A stretch of DNA of 7,665 nucleotides from Opitutus sp. GAS368. Its GTDB lineage: Bacteria > Verrucomicrobiota > Verrucomicrobiia > Opitutales > Opitutaceae. The position numbers and the translations under genes are program-made. Shown one piece after another: positions 1 to 6,668 of this stretch (within the stretch, counting starts at the first letter, position 1; every line of letters starts with the position of its first letter). The notes beneath the pieces were generated by a model. The model saw nothing but the letters and a program-made list of their open reading frames with translations, was not told the DNA's origin and searched no databases. The stretch covers positions 1-7,665 of the forward strand of contig CAMAXB010000147.1 in NCBI GenBank assembly GCA_945862035.1. Direction: 5' to 3'.

Positions 1-1
1 G

Positions 2-1006
2 ACGGCCGTCGCCGATCATTTCGGCATCAAGGGTCGCTACCAGAACTACGACGAGTTGCTCGAGGACCCATCGATCGATGCGGTCCACCTCAACACACCA
101 ATCCCCGACCACGCCGCGCAGTCGATCAAGGCCTTGCGCAAGGGTAAGCATGTGGCCTGCACCGTACCCATGGCGACCAGCGTGGCCGACTGTGAACAGA
201 TCGTGCGGCTCACGCGTGAAACCGGCCTCCAGTACATGATGATGGAGACGGTGGTGTACGCCCGCGAATTCCTCTTTGTCCGGGAGCTCTATCGTCAGGG
301 CGAACTCGGCAAGATCCAGTTCCTCCAGGCGAGTCACCAGCAGGACATGGACGGCTGGCCGGGCTACTGGCCCGGGCTCCCGCCCATGCACTACGCCACC
401 CACTGCGTCGGTCCCTGCCTGGGGCTGACCCGCGACCTGGCCGAGACGGTCTCGTGTTTCGGCTCGGGTCGGATCCGCGAGGACATGATCCCGAGGTACA
501 ACTCGCCCTTCGCCGTCGAGTCGACCCACATCAAGTTCAAGGACAGCGATCTCACCGCCCGGATCTATCGCAGCCTCTTCGACGTCGCCCGCCAGTACCG
601 GGAAAGCTTCGATGTGTACGGCAGCCTCAAGTCCTTCGAGTGGCCGCTGGTCGAGGGCGAGCATCCCGTCATCCACACAGCCAAGAGGCCCGAGCCCGAG
701 ATCCCCGCGAAGGTCACGGTGCCGGACTTCGCCCACCTGCTGCCCGCGCCGATCCGCCGCTTTACCACCAAGGGCGTGTACGACACCGGGGGCAATGAAC
801 ACCTGTCGTTCACGCAGGGCGGGGGCCACGGCGGTTCCCATCCCCACCTCGCCCACGAATTCATCTCCGCGCTGATCGAAAAGCGCGACCCGTTCCCGAA
901 CGCGCTGGAGTCCGCCAACTGGACCTGCACCGGAATCCTCGCGCACGAATCCGCGCTGCGCGGCGGCGAGGTGATGAAGCTCCCGGCCTTCACGCTGCCC
1001 GGCTGA
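2..1006 (+). CDS. Gfo/Idh/MocA family oxidoreductase-like protein, 5'-partial
   Basis: The reading frame is open from base 2 to the TGA at 1004-1006. The N-terminal end, including the expected GxGxxG nucleotide-binding loop, lies outside the window, so about 334 residues are visible. Seen: the end of a Rossmann fold of the Gfo/Idh/MocA type, with the DELLEDPSIDAVHLNTP stretch (about 47-100), then PDHAAQSIKALRKGKH and an alpha/beta C-terminal domain containing HYATHCVGP (388-414). Family members are NAD(P)-dependent cytosolic dehydrogenases or related enzymes acting on sugars, inositols or sugar derivatives; the substrate cannot be told here. Odd: where the family normally has the EKP motif with the catalytic lysine, this protein reads CTVPM (158-172), so the lysine is absent. 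It may belong to a divergent subfamily with altered chemistry. The TTG at 56 is only an internal codon, because clear family sequence precedes it. Confidence 0.88.
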   Translation, partial: TAVADHFGIKGRYQNYDELLEDPSIDAVHLNTPIPDHAAQSIKALRKGKHVACTVPMATSVADCEQIVRLTRETGLQYMMMETVVYAREFLFVRELYRQGELGKIQFLQASHQQDMDGWPGYWPGLPPMHYATHCVGPCLGLTRDLAETVSCFGSGRIREDMIPRYNSPFAVESTHIKFKDSDLTARIYRSLFDVARQYRESFDVYGSLKSFEWPLVEGEHPVIHTAKRPEPEIPAKVTVPDFAHLLPAPIRRFTTKGVYDTGGNEHLSFTQGGGHGGSHPHLAHEFISALIEKRDPFPNALESANWTCTGILAHESALRGGEVMKLPAFTLPG

Positions 1007-1159
1007 GGCCAGCCAGAGGCCGGGGCAAATTTCGGATTTTGGATTGCGGCATGCGGATTGCCTCCAACCGGCGGGCTGGCGGCGGTGCTTCTGGTTCATC
1101 CGGCGCCGTCCGGCCATTGACCCGACCCGGCCCGTTTGCCACGTTCAGACCCTCCTCGT

Positions 1160-1615
1160 ATGGCCGCCGCCCGCACCGCCACCGCTACAGATCCCGTCAA
1201 ACAATTCTCCGTCTTCGCGGAGAATCGCGTCGGTCGCCTCTTTGACCTCACCACGCTGTTCAAGGAGGCCAATGTCCACATCATGGCGCTCACCGTCCTC
1301 GACACGACGGACAGCGCCATCGTCCGCGTCGTGGTCGACGATCCGGACAAGGCGCGCGAGCTGATGATCAATAATGATTTCCCCTACACCGAGTGCGACG
1401 TTCTCGCGGTGGAGATCAGCGACGAGAGCGATTTGAAGCAGGTTCTGGCTGCCCTCCTCGAGGCCGAGATCAACATCCACTACGTCTACAGTTTCATCAA
1501 GCGACCCGAGGGCCGCGCCGCGCTTGCGATCAATGCCGAGGACACGGATGTGGCCGCCCAGACCCTGAACCACCGGGGATTTCGCGTCCTGACCCAGCGC
1601 GATATTTCACGCTAG
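1160..1615 (+). CDS. Small protein with two tandem ACT domains
   Basis: This encodes 151 residues from the ATG at 1160 to the TAG at 1613-1615. Seen: after a short Ala/Thr-rich leader, a first ACT-like beta-alpha-beta unit begins at KQFSVFAENRVGRL (about residues 14-75) and a second follows (about 79-145), beginning near VLAVEISDESDLKQVLAAL. ACT domains bind small ligands, usually amino acids, and act as regulatory modules. A protein made only of two ACT domains is probably a cytosolic ligand sensor or an accessory regulatory subunit, but no catalytic partner is encoded next to it. The frame extends upstream to a TTG at 1136. I chose the ATG because the upstream residues are not ACT-like. No good Shine-Dalgarno sequence precedes either start. 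The 153-base gap from the preceding gene suggests its own promoter, although I see no convincing one. The gene converges on the lipoprotein gene on the other strand. Confidence 0.85.
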   Translation: MAAARTATATDPVKQFSVFAENRVGRLFDLTTLFKEANVHIMALTVLDTTDSAIVRVVVDDPDKARELMINNDFPYTECDVLAVEISDESDLKQVLAALLEAEINIHYVYSFIKRPEGRAALAINAEDTDVAAQTLNHRGFRVLTQRDISR

Positions 1616-1624
1616 AGCCCGGGT

Positions 1625-1704
1625 GTAGCCGCCGGGTCACTGACCCGGTTCGGTCCCCGTGGCCGACGCACAGCCCGGACAACGGGCTCAGAGAGCCCGG
1701 CTAC
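1625..1704. repeat. Two-hairpin intergenic element with inverted ends (REP-like), probable two-way terminator
   Basis: Seen: the element begins GTAGCC (1625-1630) and ends GGCTAC (1699-1704), an exact inverted pair. Inside lie a perfect 8-bp stem with a 1-base loop (CCGGGTCA 1632-1639, TGACCCGG 1641-1648) and a 7-bp stem with a 3-base loop (CGGGCTC 1683-1689, GAGCCCG 1693-1699). It sits almost exactly between two convergent genes, 9 bases after one stop and 1 base before the other. Inferred: a dispersed palindromic repeat of REP type that may also separate the converging transcripts. There is no U-run, so it is not a classical intrinsic terminator. Only one copy is in the window, so the repeat status is unproven. 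Confidence 0.6.
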
Positions 1705-1705
1705 T

Positions 1706-2164
1706 TCAGGGCACCGTCGCCTCGATCGCCGAGAACGCATTGCCGCGCAGAGTCAGGGCCGGGACCTTGACCGCGAGCGCGCCGGGCGCCTTCAACCAAT
1801 CGGCCGCGGCCTCGAACTGGGCCGTGCTGCCCACCGTCTCACCCGTCGCCGCATTGGCGACCGGCACCAGCGTAAGCGCACGATCGTTCGCCGTGAGCAC
1901 AATGCCGGGCAGGTCGGTGCGGATGAAGTTCTCGGCATGGCCGTCCAGCACGTAGGCCGTCAGCTTGCCGGCCTCGCGATCCAGCACGAATTCCAGATTG
2001 TAGGCGTGATCGCCGACTTCAACCAGCACGCCGCCATGCGGCGCCGTGTGGGCGTGGCCGCCGCCGGAGGATCCCCCTCCCTGACCGCAGCCTGCGGCCA
2101 GCAGCAAGCAGACGGAAGCGAGAGCAAACACGCGGAACGGACGAAGCGATAGGAACAAGTTCAT
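1706..2164 (-). CDS. Histidine-containing lipoprotein of the ABC operon
   Basis: This encodes 152 residues, ATG at 2164 to TGA at 1706. Seen: a charged N-terminus, a hydrophobic stretch (about 12-24) and the lipobox LAAGC with the lipidated cysteine at residue 26, so a signal-peptidase II lipoprotein outside the inner membrane. A Gly/Ser linker then leads to GGGHAHTAPHGG, with histidines at 37, 39 and 43 and another at 53, followed by a beta-rich domain (about 44-152) including KLTAYVLDGHAEN. Such HGG-beta domains occur, as I recall, in proteins near metal-efflux or metal-uptake genes. Its ATG overlaps the permease stop (ATGA, 2161-2164), so the two are translationally coupled. Inferred: a periplasmic metal-binding or accessory subunit of the ABC transporter, zinc being the first candidate. 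Binding of a metal is not shown by sequence alone. Confidence 0.82.
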   Translation of the reverse strand: MNLFLSLRPFRVFALASVCLLLAAGCGQGGGSSGGGHAHTAPHGGVLVEVGDHAYNLEFVLDREAGKLTAYVLDGHAENFIRTDLPGIVLTANDRALTLVPVANAATGETVGSTAQFEAAADWLKAPGALAVKVPALTLRGNAFSAIEATVP

Positions 2165-3363
2165 GATGCGGGAATGAGATTTTCTGCCACCGGGGTCCGG
2201 TAGGCCTTAAGTGCGGGAACCACGCCGCCCAGTGCACCGAGCGCCGCCATGCCGAGCGGGGCGGCCCACAGAACGGGGTGCATCGTGCCAAGCTCCAGCA
2301 CCACGCCGGTCTGGGCCCGAATCACACCAGACACCAACAGGAATAGTCCGGCATAAACAGCATAACCGGCGATGGCGCCGAGGCCACCAATCGCCGCGGC
2401 CTCCGCCACGATCGCGCCAAACACCGTCCGCCGCCGGGCGCCGAGGGCGCGGAGGATCGCGATGTCGCGCCGACGGGCGTGCATCGAGGCATAAATGCTC
2501 GCCAGGACCGAGCCGGCCGCCACCACCGCGACCAGATAAGCCACGAGCGCGAGCACCTTGTCCATCCAGCCGATCTTGTTGAAAAGATCCGCCACGACCG
2601 CGCCAATGGGGTAGGCAAGCGTCAGCCGATTGCCCTGCTTGTTGTACATGACATCCAGCATCATGCCGGCCGTTGGCGCGCGAAATTGAATGAGCACCGC
2701 GCTGACATCGCCCGCCATCTTGGGGTCATGGCCGCCCATGGTCTGCACCCCCTGCAAGGGAATCCAGATCACGCGATCCGCCGGCGTGTTGGTCGGGTTC
2801 AGCACGCCTGTGATCGTGTAGACTTCCTCGTGCTGGGCCTTGGGATCAAAGTTCAATCCGTGATACGGACGGAACGTGTCCCCCACCTTCAGGCCCAGGC
2901 GCTCGCTCGCAAGGCTGCCGATCACGGCCTCGCGCTGGGCCGGGTCGAACTGCTTGCCGCCCTCCGCGATCGAGTAGGTCTGCCCCTTCCGGTACTCGAC
3001 GGTGAAAAGCTGTGGGACCGTGCCGACGATGCGCCAGCCCTCGTAGTTGTCGCCCACCGCAATCGGGATGGCGACCCTCACCGCCGGGTGACGGCGAATG
3101 GCCTCAAAATCAGCCGGCCCCAGATTTCCTGGCGAGGCCTCCAGATGGAAAACCGCGTTGAGGACCAACTGCAGCTTCGATCCGCGGGCGCCCAGCACCG
3201 CGTCGAAACCCGTCGTCGAATCAGCGAAGGCGCGCTGCGACTGGAACTTCACCATCCACACAGTCATCAGCAACCCGCAGGCCAGCGCAATGCTGGTGGC
3301 GGTGACGAGGGTGGACAGCGCGTGTTGACGCAGGCTGCGATAAACAATGAGCGGTAGCGTCAC
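2161..3363 (-). CDS. FtsX/MacB-type ABC transporter permease
   Basis: This encodes 400 residues, starting at a GTG (3363-3361) and ending with TGA (2163-2161). Seen: one N-terminal membrane segment (about 16-38), a large periplasmic domain (about 40-270), then three C-terminal membrane segments (about 271-291, 317-345, 364-382). The FtsX-family cytoplasmic motif RRRDIAILRALGARRR (297-312) follows the second segment. This is the LolC/MacB/FtsX architecture, which generally transmits ATP-driven force to periplasmic substrates rather than importing solutes through a channel. The stretch GFDAVLGARGSKLQLVLN (52-69) and HLEASPGN (73-80) resemble the permease of the PA4063-4066 zinc-responsive locus and its relatives, as recalled. 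The gene starts 9 bases after the ATPase stop and overlaps the lipoprotein start by four bases. No strong Shine-Dalgarno sequence precedes the GTG, which fits coupled translation. Confidence 0.88.
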   Translation of the reverse strand: MTLPLIVYRSLRQHALSTLVTATSIALACGLLMTVWMVKFQSQRAFADSTTGFDAVLGARGSKLQLVLNAVFHLEASPGNLGPADFEAIRRHPAVRVAIPIAVGDNYEGWRIVGTVPQLFTVEYRKGQTYSIAEGGKQFDPAQREAVIGSLASERLGLKVGDTFRPYHGLNFDPKAQHEEVYTITGVLNPTNTPADRVIWIPLQGVQTMGGHDPKMAGDVSAVLIQFRAPTAGMMLDVMYNKQGNRLTLAYPIGAVVADLFNKIGWMDKVLALVAYLVAVVAAGSVLASIYASMHARRRDIAILRALGARRRTVFGAIVAEAAAIGGLGAIAGYAVYAGLFLLVSGVIRAQTGVVLELGTMHPVLWAAPLGMAALGALGGVVPALKAYRTPVAENLIPAS

Positions 3364-3372
3364 GGGAGTTTC

Positions 3373-4059
<687 letters not shown>

Positions 4060-4180
4060 TCACCCACCACCCTTGCAAAAGCCGCCCGCTCCGCAAGCCC
4101 TGGCAGCTGGAATTTCCCGGTCGGATTGGAATCAACCTGCGCTCACCTGCCGGGCAGCCCCGCCAATGACCCCTCCCGCG

Positions 4181-4888
4181 CTAGCCCAGCAGCCCGCGCA
4201 AAGCCTTGTCCTTGGTCAGCGCAAACGCCGCCCGCACCGCAACGAATTCCGCCATCAACTCCCGCGGCGAACCCGCCCGGGGAAAGCGCATTTCCAAGGT
4301 GGCCCCGTCGCAGATCACCTCCGCATTCACCCCCTCCACCGAGAGCGTGCAGTCGCGACAATCGGACGGATAGGCCACCTGCAGTCCCGCCCCCTCGTCC
4401 AGGGTCTCCACCGCATCGATCACCGCCTCGACGCTGACTCCCTTGACGAGCGCAAAGACAATCCCAGTGAAGCCCGCGGCAAACAGTGCATCAAAGGCCG
4501 GCACCTCGACGAGGGAGGCCGAACGCAGGCCGTGCAGCGTCCGCGTAATCGCATACCTGCCTGGATCGCCTTCCTCCAGCGCATAGGCGATCTCCAACGT
4601 GAAGTCGCGCGCGGCGAGCACCGCCACCGGACTGGTCACGTCAAGGCTGAGATCCTTCCGCTTGTAACCAAGGGCCGCCTTGGCCCGCTGGAAAACGTCC
4701 TCGGCCTCGGCCGCCAACTCCGGCGCCGCAAGCTTGGCCAGAAACCCGCTCGTCGCCGAGTTGACCGCATCAGGCACGGTATGGCGACTCTTGTCGAACC
4801 CGCGCAGCAACTTAAACGCACCGCCGCCGCGGCCGATCAAGCTGATGTGTGAGAGGTATGCCTGCGGATCACCCGCCGCCTTCGCCAT
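4181..4888 (-). CDS. Hypothetical protein with a CxxC motif, function unknown
   Basis: This encodes 235 residues from the ATG at 4888 to the TAG at 4181. I do not recognise the family. Seen: no signal peptide and no convincing long membrane segment, so probably cytosolic; an Ala-rich N-terminal half rich in predicted helix; a more hydrophobic stretch near 131-148; and DCRDC with cysteines at 177 and 180, plus Cys193, which could bind metal or form a disulfide. The frame stays open upstream to beyond 5200, but that part reads through an intrinsic terminator and the neighbouring membrane gene in another frame, so the start must be near 4888. A GTG at 4897 is an alternative, and GGTGG just before the ATG is a modest ribosome-binding candidate. 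It lies 121 bases upstream of the ABC operon on the same strand and could be transcribed with it. Confidence 0.72.
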   Translation of the reverse strand: MAKAAGDPQAYLSHISLIGRGGGAFKLLRGFDKSRHTVPDAVNSATSGFLAKLAAPELAAEAEDVFQRAKAALGYKRKDLSLDVTSPVAVLAARDFTLEIAYALEEGDPGRYAITRTLHGLRSASLVEVPAFDALFAAGFTGIVFALVKGVSVEAVIDAVETLDEGAGLQVAYPSDCRDCTLSVEGVNAEVICDGATLEMRFPRAGSPRELMAEFVAVRAAFALTKDKALRGLLG

Positions 4889-4937
4889 GATGGCCACCGA
4901 TTCAGGCGGGCGGTTCCGCCAACGCCATGCCAAAAGC

Positions 4938-4972
4938 AAAAAAGCCAGTGTCACGTAATACGTGACACTGGC
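4938..4972 (-). terminator. Strong intrinsic terminator after the small membrane protein gene
   Basis: Seen: a perfect inverted repeat with 14-base arms, GCCAGTGTCACGTA (4944-4957) and TACGTGACACTGGC (4959-4972), separated by one base. Read on the minus strand it is followed at once by six T residues (4943-4938) and then a further T-rich stretch. It lies 31 bases past the stop of the gene at 5321-5004 and about 50 bases before the start of the next minus-strand gene, as expected for a Rho-independent terminator. The lack of a proper loop means the base of the arms would form it. A dyad operator for the downstream gene is a less likely reading. Confidence 0.85.
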
Positions 4973-5003
4973 CGGAGCACGGGGGCAACGGTGCAAGAGG
5001 CGG

Positions 5004-5321
5004 TCAGACCGCGGCGACGACCGCGGCGCGATTGGCCCGCTTGCAGGCCAGTACGACCACGCCCAAGAAAGCCAGGACGGGAAGCCAGATCGGCGACAGC
5101 ACCCCCAAGATCGCGAGGGCCGCGACACAGAGGCCCAGCAATGTGGCGACGATGGCGGTGGCGGCGAGCGCCAGGCCGCCCGCCAGCAGGCCGCCAAGGC
5201 TGAGGATGACCCCGATCGCAAGAGACACGGGGATCGCCAGAATCCGCAAAAGCTTGAAAAGCAGGACCACCGCGAGAAGGACGAGCAGGACCCTGAGGGA
5301 GGCCTTGAAGAAGGTATTCAT
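5004..5321 (-). CDS. Small hydrophobic membrane protein
   Basis: This encodes 105 residues, ATG at 5321 to TGA at 5004. Seen: an N-terminal MNTFFKASLR, then almost continuous hydrophobic sequence (about 10-92) with Gly and Pro breaks that suggest three or four inner-membrane helices, ending in a short CKRANRAAVV tail. There is no recognisable domain and no catalytic or binding motif. The reality of the gene is supported by its clear membrane-protein composition and by the strong intrinsic terminator placed 31 bases after its stop. No Shine-Dalgarno sequence is visible upstream. It is divergent from the Nudix gene, and the 121 bases between 5321 and 5443 probably hold both promoters. Function unknown; a small structural or accessory membrane protein is possible. 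Confidence 0.72.
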   Translation of the reverse strand: MNTFFKASLRVLLVLLAVVLLFKLLRILAIPVSLAIGVILSLGGLLAGGLALAATAIVATLLGLCVAALAILGVLSPIWLPVLAFLGVVVLACKRANRAAVVAAV

Positions 5322-5442
5322 GGTTCAAGAACACCGATCACCCGAAAAGGTTGCGGGAACGACAATCGCAGGGAATGCCGCCCGGCCACGCGGCAAAACA
5401 TTGCCTCAACCCACTTCCGTCTCCGTCCTTTCCGCAACCGCC

Positions 5443-5880
5443 GTGGTCAAGTCTCCTCCCATCCCCGTCGTCTGTGCCGTCATTGAACGGAAGGGCCGCG
5501 TCCTGATCGCGCGCCGTCCCGCCCACAAGCACCTCGGGCTCAAGTGGGAGTTCCCCGGCGGCAAGGTGGAGCCGGGCGAAAGCGCGGAAGCCGCGATTAT
5601 TCGCGAGATCCAGGAAGAACTCGGGTGCGCAATCGAGATCGCGTATCCACTCCCGCCCTTCGCGTTCGATTACGGAACCGTGGTGATTGAGATGATCCCC
5701 TTCGTGGTCCATCTGGCCGCAACCAGCCGCGAACCCGCCGTCACCGAACACTCGGAACTGGCCTGGGCCTCAATCGAAGAGCTTTCCCTCTATGATCTAG
5801 CCCCGGCCGACCTGCCGGTGATCGCAAGCTACCGGACTGCATCCAGGGATCGGGCTCACTCGGGTTCCGGCGTAATCTGA
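5443..5880 (+). CDS. MutT-like Nudix hydrolase
   Basis: This encodes 145 residues if it starts at the GTG at 5443, ending at the TGA at 5878-5880. Seen: the Nudix box runs from G40 to C62 as GX5EX7REIQEELG, with E46, R54, E55, E58 and E59 in the metal-binding positions. It is preceded by WEFPGGKVE (35-43), typical of MutT-type enzymes, and followed by a C-terminal ELAWASIEEL segment also usual in that group. The family hydrolyses nucleoside diphosphates linked to another moiety; MutT itself removes 8-oxo-dGTP from the nucleotide pool in the cytosol, and that sanitising role is the best guess here. The box ends in Cys rather than Ile, Leu or Val. The frame is open far upstream, with a TTG at 5401 and an ATG at 5320. 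I preferred 5443 because the protein then has the usual length and the preceding residues are low-complexity. The start remains uncertain. Confidence 0.88.
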   Translation: MVKSPPIPVVCAVIERKGRVLIARRPAHKHLGLKWEFPGGKVEPGESAEAAIIREIQEELGCAIEIAYPLPPFAFDYGTVVIEMIPFVVHLAATSREPAVTEHSELAWASIEELSLYDLAPADLPVIASYRTASRDRAHSGSGVI

Positions 5881-6114
5881 TCCTCGGGCGTAACTCCAAG
5901 CAGTGCCGTCGCCTCACTGATTCGATAAATCATTGTCCTTCAATGACAAATGGGCGTGATTACACCGGGAACCGCCCAATTTATCGCCGCGAGGCTGACG
6001 CTTGCGTTACCTCGGACCGCCGGTAACGTCTTCTCTCCTGTTCTTTGATTGGTTCACACCAATCGGTCTTCCTGACCTCCGGTCTCTGGCCTTGGCCAAG
6101 GGCCCTTCCCATTT
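5881..6114. other. Intergenic region between the Nudix gene and tmRNA, several small hairpins
   Basis: No gene is seen here. Several inverted repeats are present: TGGGCG/CGCCCA (5951-5956, 5973-5978); CGTTACC/GGTAACG (6005-6011, 6022-6028), followed by a pyrimidine-rich stretch; GATTGGT/ACCAATC with a 4-base loop (6047-6053, 6058-6064); and the 12-base palindrome CCTTGGCCAAGG (6090-6101) just upstream of the tmRNA. The first two may help end Nudix transcription. The region should contain the tmRNA promoter, but I find no convincing -35/-10 pair at the expected distance from 6115. Confidence 0.5.
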
Positions 6115-6469
6115 GGGGGTGTTCTGGATTCGACCCTCGGTTGGCGTGTACCGTTGCCCGTCGAGAGTGAAGGTCTCTCGCAAATCATCCTTCAAAACAA
6201 ACAAACGGCACCTACGAAGAAATGCCCCTCGCTGCCTAAATAAGCAGTGACGTCCGCCCGGCGACACCTGCTAGCTGACGTGGACGACGATAGCAGGCAT
6301 AGTGCGCGGAGCGATCCGCGGTTCGCGCACCGTACTTCGATCCGGGGATTGGCTGGCGATTAAGCGCGTGTTGTCGCGTAACGCCGGCGAGATTAAACCA
6401 ACACTATACGGGTAGACGCGGTACGCAAAAGCCGGGGGGACGCGGGTTCAAATCCCGCCACCTCCACCA
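6115..6469 (+). ncRNA. ssrA: Transfer-messenger RNA (tmRNA), one-piece form
   Basis: This is a complete tmRNA gene of 355 bases. Seen: 5' GGGGGTG (6115-6121) pairs with CACCTCC (6459-6465) to form the 7-bp acceptor stem with one G-U pair. GTTCTGGATTCGAC follows the 5' strand as in other tmRNAs. The 3' part has a T-arm, GCGGG (6442-6446), TTCAAAT loop, CCCGC (6454-6458), and an encoded ACCA (6466-6469). A tag reading frame ends in TAA at 6237-6239. Downstream are a helix CCTGCTA/TAGCAGG (6267-6273, 6291-6297) and a pseudoknot-like stem GTGCGCG/CGCGCAC (6302-6308, 6324-6330). Known role: charged with alanine and bound by SmpB, tmRNA rescues ribosomes stalled on broken mRNAs and adds a degradation tag. 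A short T-run (6470-6473) follows the CCA. Both ends are present, so this is not the permuted two-piece form. Confidence 0.95.
6204..6239 (+). CDS. tmRNA proteolysis-tag reading frame
   Basis: Within the tmRNA, the frame reads NGTYEEMPLAA and then TAA (6237-6239). The final LAA matches the usual end recognised by ClpXP and related proteases. The resume codon is not fixed by sequence alone: AAC at 6204 would give an 11-residue encoded tag, GGC at 6207 a 10-residue tag, and the tmRNA-borne alanine is added before it. There is no stop for several codons upstream, so the exact first codon needs alignment to related tmRNAs. Confidence 0.8.
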   Translation, partial: NGTYEEMPLAA

Positions 6470-6668
6470 TTTTCTCTCCCCCCGACCGCCTGCAGGGTTG
6501 GGTCCTCGTCTTGATCTACCCAAGGGATCCTTGACGGCAGGGGTATGTACGCACACGCGGCGAGGCTCCTGGCGGACAATACATCCTGCCGGGAAAAAAG
6601 AGGACGACGGTCACACTTTTTCCTAAGTTTACCGCAAAGAGGGAGCGTCAAAAAGATGGCCCGGGTTC
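6470..6668. other. Intergenic region between tmRNA and the sulfotransferase gene
   Basis: No gene is supported here. Seen: TTTTCTCT immediately after the tmRNA CCA, which with the T-arm/acceptor helix may end transcription; an imperfect inverted repeat TTGGGT/ACCCAA (6498-6503, 6518-6523); and CGGCAGG/CCTGCCG (6535-6541, 6585-6591), followed by a run of six A residues. The A-run is on the wrong side for a plus-strand terminator. I searched by eye for a second copy of the tmRNA 3' end, which would mark an attachment site, and saw none. The promoter of the following gene should lie here but is not recognisable. Confidence 0.4.

Noticed and set aside
1117..1145. TTGACC as a -35 box for the ACT-domain gene
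   Set aside because: No TATAAT-like hexamer lies 16-19 bases downstream.
2479..3357. 292-residue plus-strand reading frame
   Set aside because: It is antisense to the permease gene, has Arg/His-rich composition and no domain; it arises from the high GC content.
4889..5221. N-terminal extension of the 4181-4888 gene to give a 346-residue protein
   Set aside because: It would read through the intrinsic terminator and across the membrane-protein gene in another frame; the sequence there is low-complexity Arg/Ser/Trp-rich, typical of an out-of-frame reading.
6431..6469. Stand-alone tRNA 3' half or tRNA fragment
   Set aside because: The T-arm and CCA pair with the 5' GGGGGTG at 6115, so it is part of the tmRNA.
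6535..6600. Hairpin CGGCAGG/CCTGCCG as a terminator
   Set aside because: The arms are 43 bases apart and followed by A residues, not T, on the plus strand; on the minus strand the T-run precedes the hairpin.
6448..6651. Minus-strand 67-residue frame after the tmRNA
   Set aside because: It overlaps the tmRNA 3' end and has no recognisable features or ribosome binding site.
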